DNA of 64,000 bases from Symbiodinium natans (taxonomy: Eukaryota; Sar; Dinophyceae; Suessiales; Symbiodiniaceae): the NCBI GenBank assembly GCA_905221605.1, contig CAJNDS010000003.1, forward strand, positions 62,001 through 126,000, in the 5' to 3' direction. Shown one piece after another: positions 63,400 to 64,000 of the stretch (within the stretch, counting starts at the first letter, position 1; each line of letters starts with the position of its first letter). The translations under genes were made by a program, and so were the position numbers. The notes beneath the pieces were generated by a model. The model worked only from the letters and a program-made list of their open reading frames with translations. It was not told the origin of the DNA and searched no databases.

Positions 63400-63625
63400 C
63401 ACCAGCGTTGAGGGTTCAGGGTTCAGGGTTTAAGAGCTTAATGGGTTAGGGTTCTGGGTTTAAGCGTTTAGGGTTTACGGTTTAAGGGTTCAGGGTTTAA
63501 GGGTTAAGGGTTTAGGGTTCAAGGTTTGGGGGATCAGGGTTCAAGGGTTTAGGGTTTAAGGGTTTAAGGGTTTAGGGTTTAAGAGTTTAAGGGTTTAGGA
63601 CTTAAGGGTTTAGCTGTTAGGGTTC
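63400..63625 (+). repeat. TTTAAGGG / GTTCAGGG variant array
   Basis: Mixed TTTAAGGG, GTTCAGGG and TTTAGGG units. Confidence 0.9.
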
Positions 63626-63738
63626 AGGGCTTCGTTTTAGGGGCTTATGGGGATTCGCGTGTTATATATATATATACATACATATATATATATATACATG
63701 GGGGGTCGGGGGTCAGGGGTTTAGGGCGGGCTTGGGGT

Positions 63739-63846
63739 TTAGCAGCCTGCAAAACCGAAGTCCTGAAAATTGAAGTCCGCCCCAAAGCGTGAGATGTCAC
63801 GACTTGCTCCCAGAAGCGTAAACTCGAATTCATGAAGTGCTCGGTA
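63739..63846 (-). CDS. exon reaching a stop
   Basis: Reads YRALHEFEFTLLGASRDISR then FGADFNFQDFGFAGC and TAA (63741-63739). Likely a terminal exon, with a (TA)n run at 63661-63697 after it. Confidence 0.6.
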   Translation of the reverse strand, partial: YRALHEFEFTLLGASRDISRFGADFNFQDFGFAGC

Positions 63847-64000
63847 GGGGTATAGATGGGTTTAGGCTTTAGGGTGTCTTGTTCCCGGAAGCCTCGGCCG
63901 CATATAAACCCTATCTTGGCTGCACTTAGGAGGGTAGTTATAAGCTCAACTTTTAGCTGCCTTATGAAGAAGCCCAACAAACCCACAACAAGGCCAAGGA

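Noticed and set aside
954-63600. Regularly spaced repeats as a CRISPR array
   Set aside because: The repeats are tandem 7-9-mers without constant-length spacers, and no cas-like gene exists. The genome is eukaryotic.
1-64000. The window as a true telomere or subtelomere
   Set aside because: Tracts are short, occur in both orientations, alternate with exons and carry many variants. A chromosome end would show one orientation and a terminal run.

Overview
The window looks like nuclear DNA of a dinoflagellate, most likely Symbiodiniaceae or a close relative. The reasons are the plant-type telomere motif TTTAGGG/CCCTAAA scattered through all 64 kb, very short exons with AG|G-like acceptors, almost uniform gene orientation, and many small fold-back elements. 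Nothing bacterial is present: no operons, Shine-Dalgarno sites or compact genes. The species is inference.

The main result comes from translating by hand the unique, GC-rich islands that sit between telomere-like tracts every few hundred bases. Almost all read as 40-150 nt coding exons on the minus strand. Where I tracked splice sites, neighbouring islands join in frame. Gene A (3425-9333) has eight exons and seven open GT-AG junctions. Gene B (16718-18191) has six exons, five junctions and a stop. Gene C (12765-13311) has the last three exons and a stop. Gene D (about 23.1-25.6 kb) has a likely start ATG, a leader-acceptor-like AG and short conventional introns. I could not assign a cellular function to any of these genes.

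Read on the sense (minus) strand, most repeat-filled introns begin with TTTAGGG units, often with GTTTAGGG itself as the 5' splice site. They end with CCCTAAA units just before the acceptor AG. The window therefore repeats the order CCCTAAA - exon - TTTAGGG on the plus strand, and each intron could fold by pairing its two ends. Genes C and D have short introns without these repeats, so two intron classes coexist.

Layout: 0-11.5 kb, exons of gene A and neighbours plus a copia-like RNase H remnant cut by telomeric tracts. 11.5-13.8 kb, an AT-rich degenerate minisatellite, gene C and a tetranucleotide array. 13.8-22.5 kb, gene B and further exons. 22.6-25.7 kb, the repeat-free gene D block. 26-58 kb, about 50 more exons among telomere tracts and fold-back elements. 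58-61.3 kb, a frameshifted gene remnant, a reverse-transcriptase C-terminus, a tRNA-like sequence and a tandem hairpin repeat. 61.3-64 kb, more fold-backs and exons.

At least eight fold-back (MITE-like) families occur. One has two copies that differ at one base in 101 and carry perfect 4-bp target duplications. Exon limits come from reading by eye, and single-exon frames are less certain than the joined ones. Stretches not listed are telomere-like repeats, low-complexity DNA or sequence in which I see nothing.
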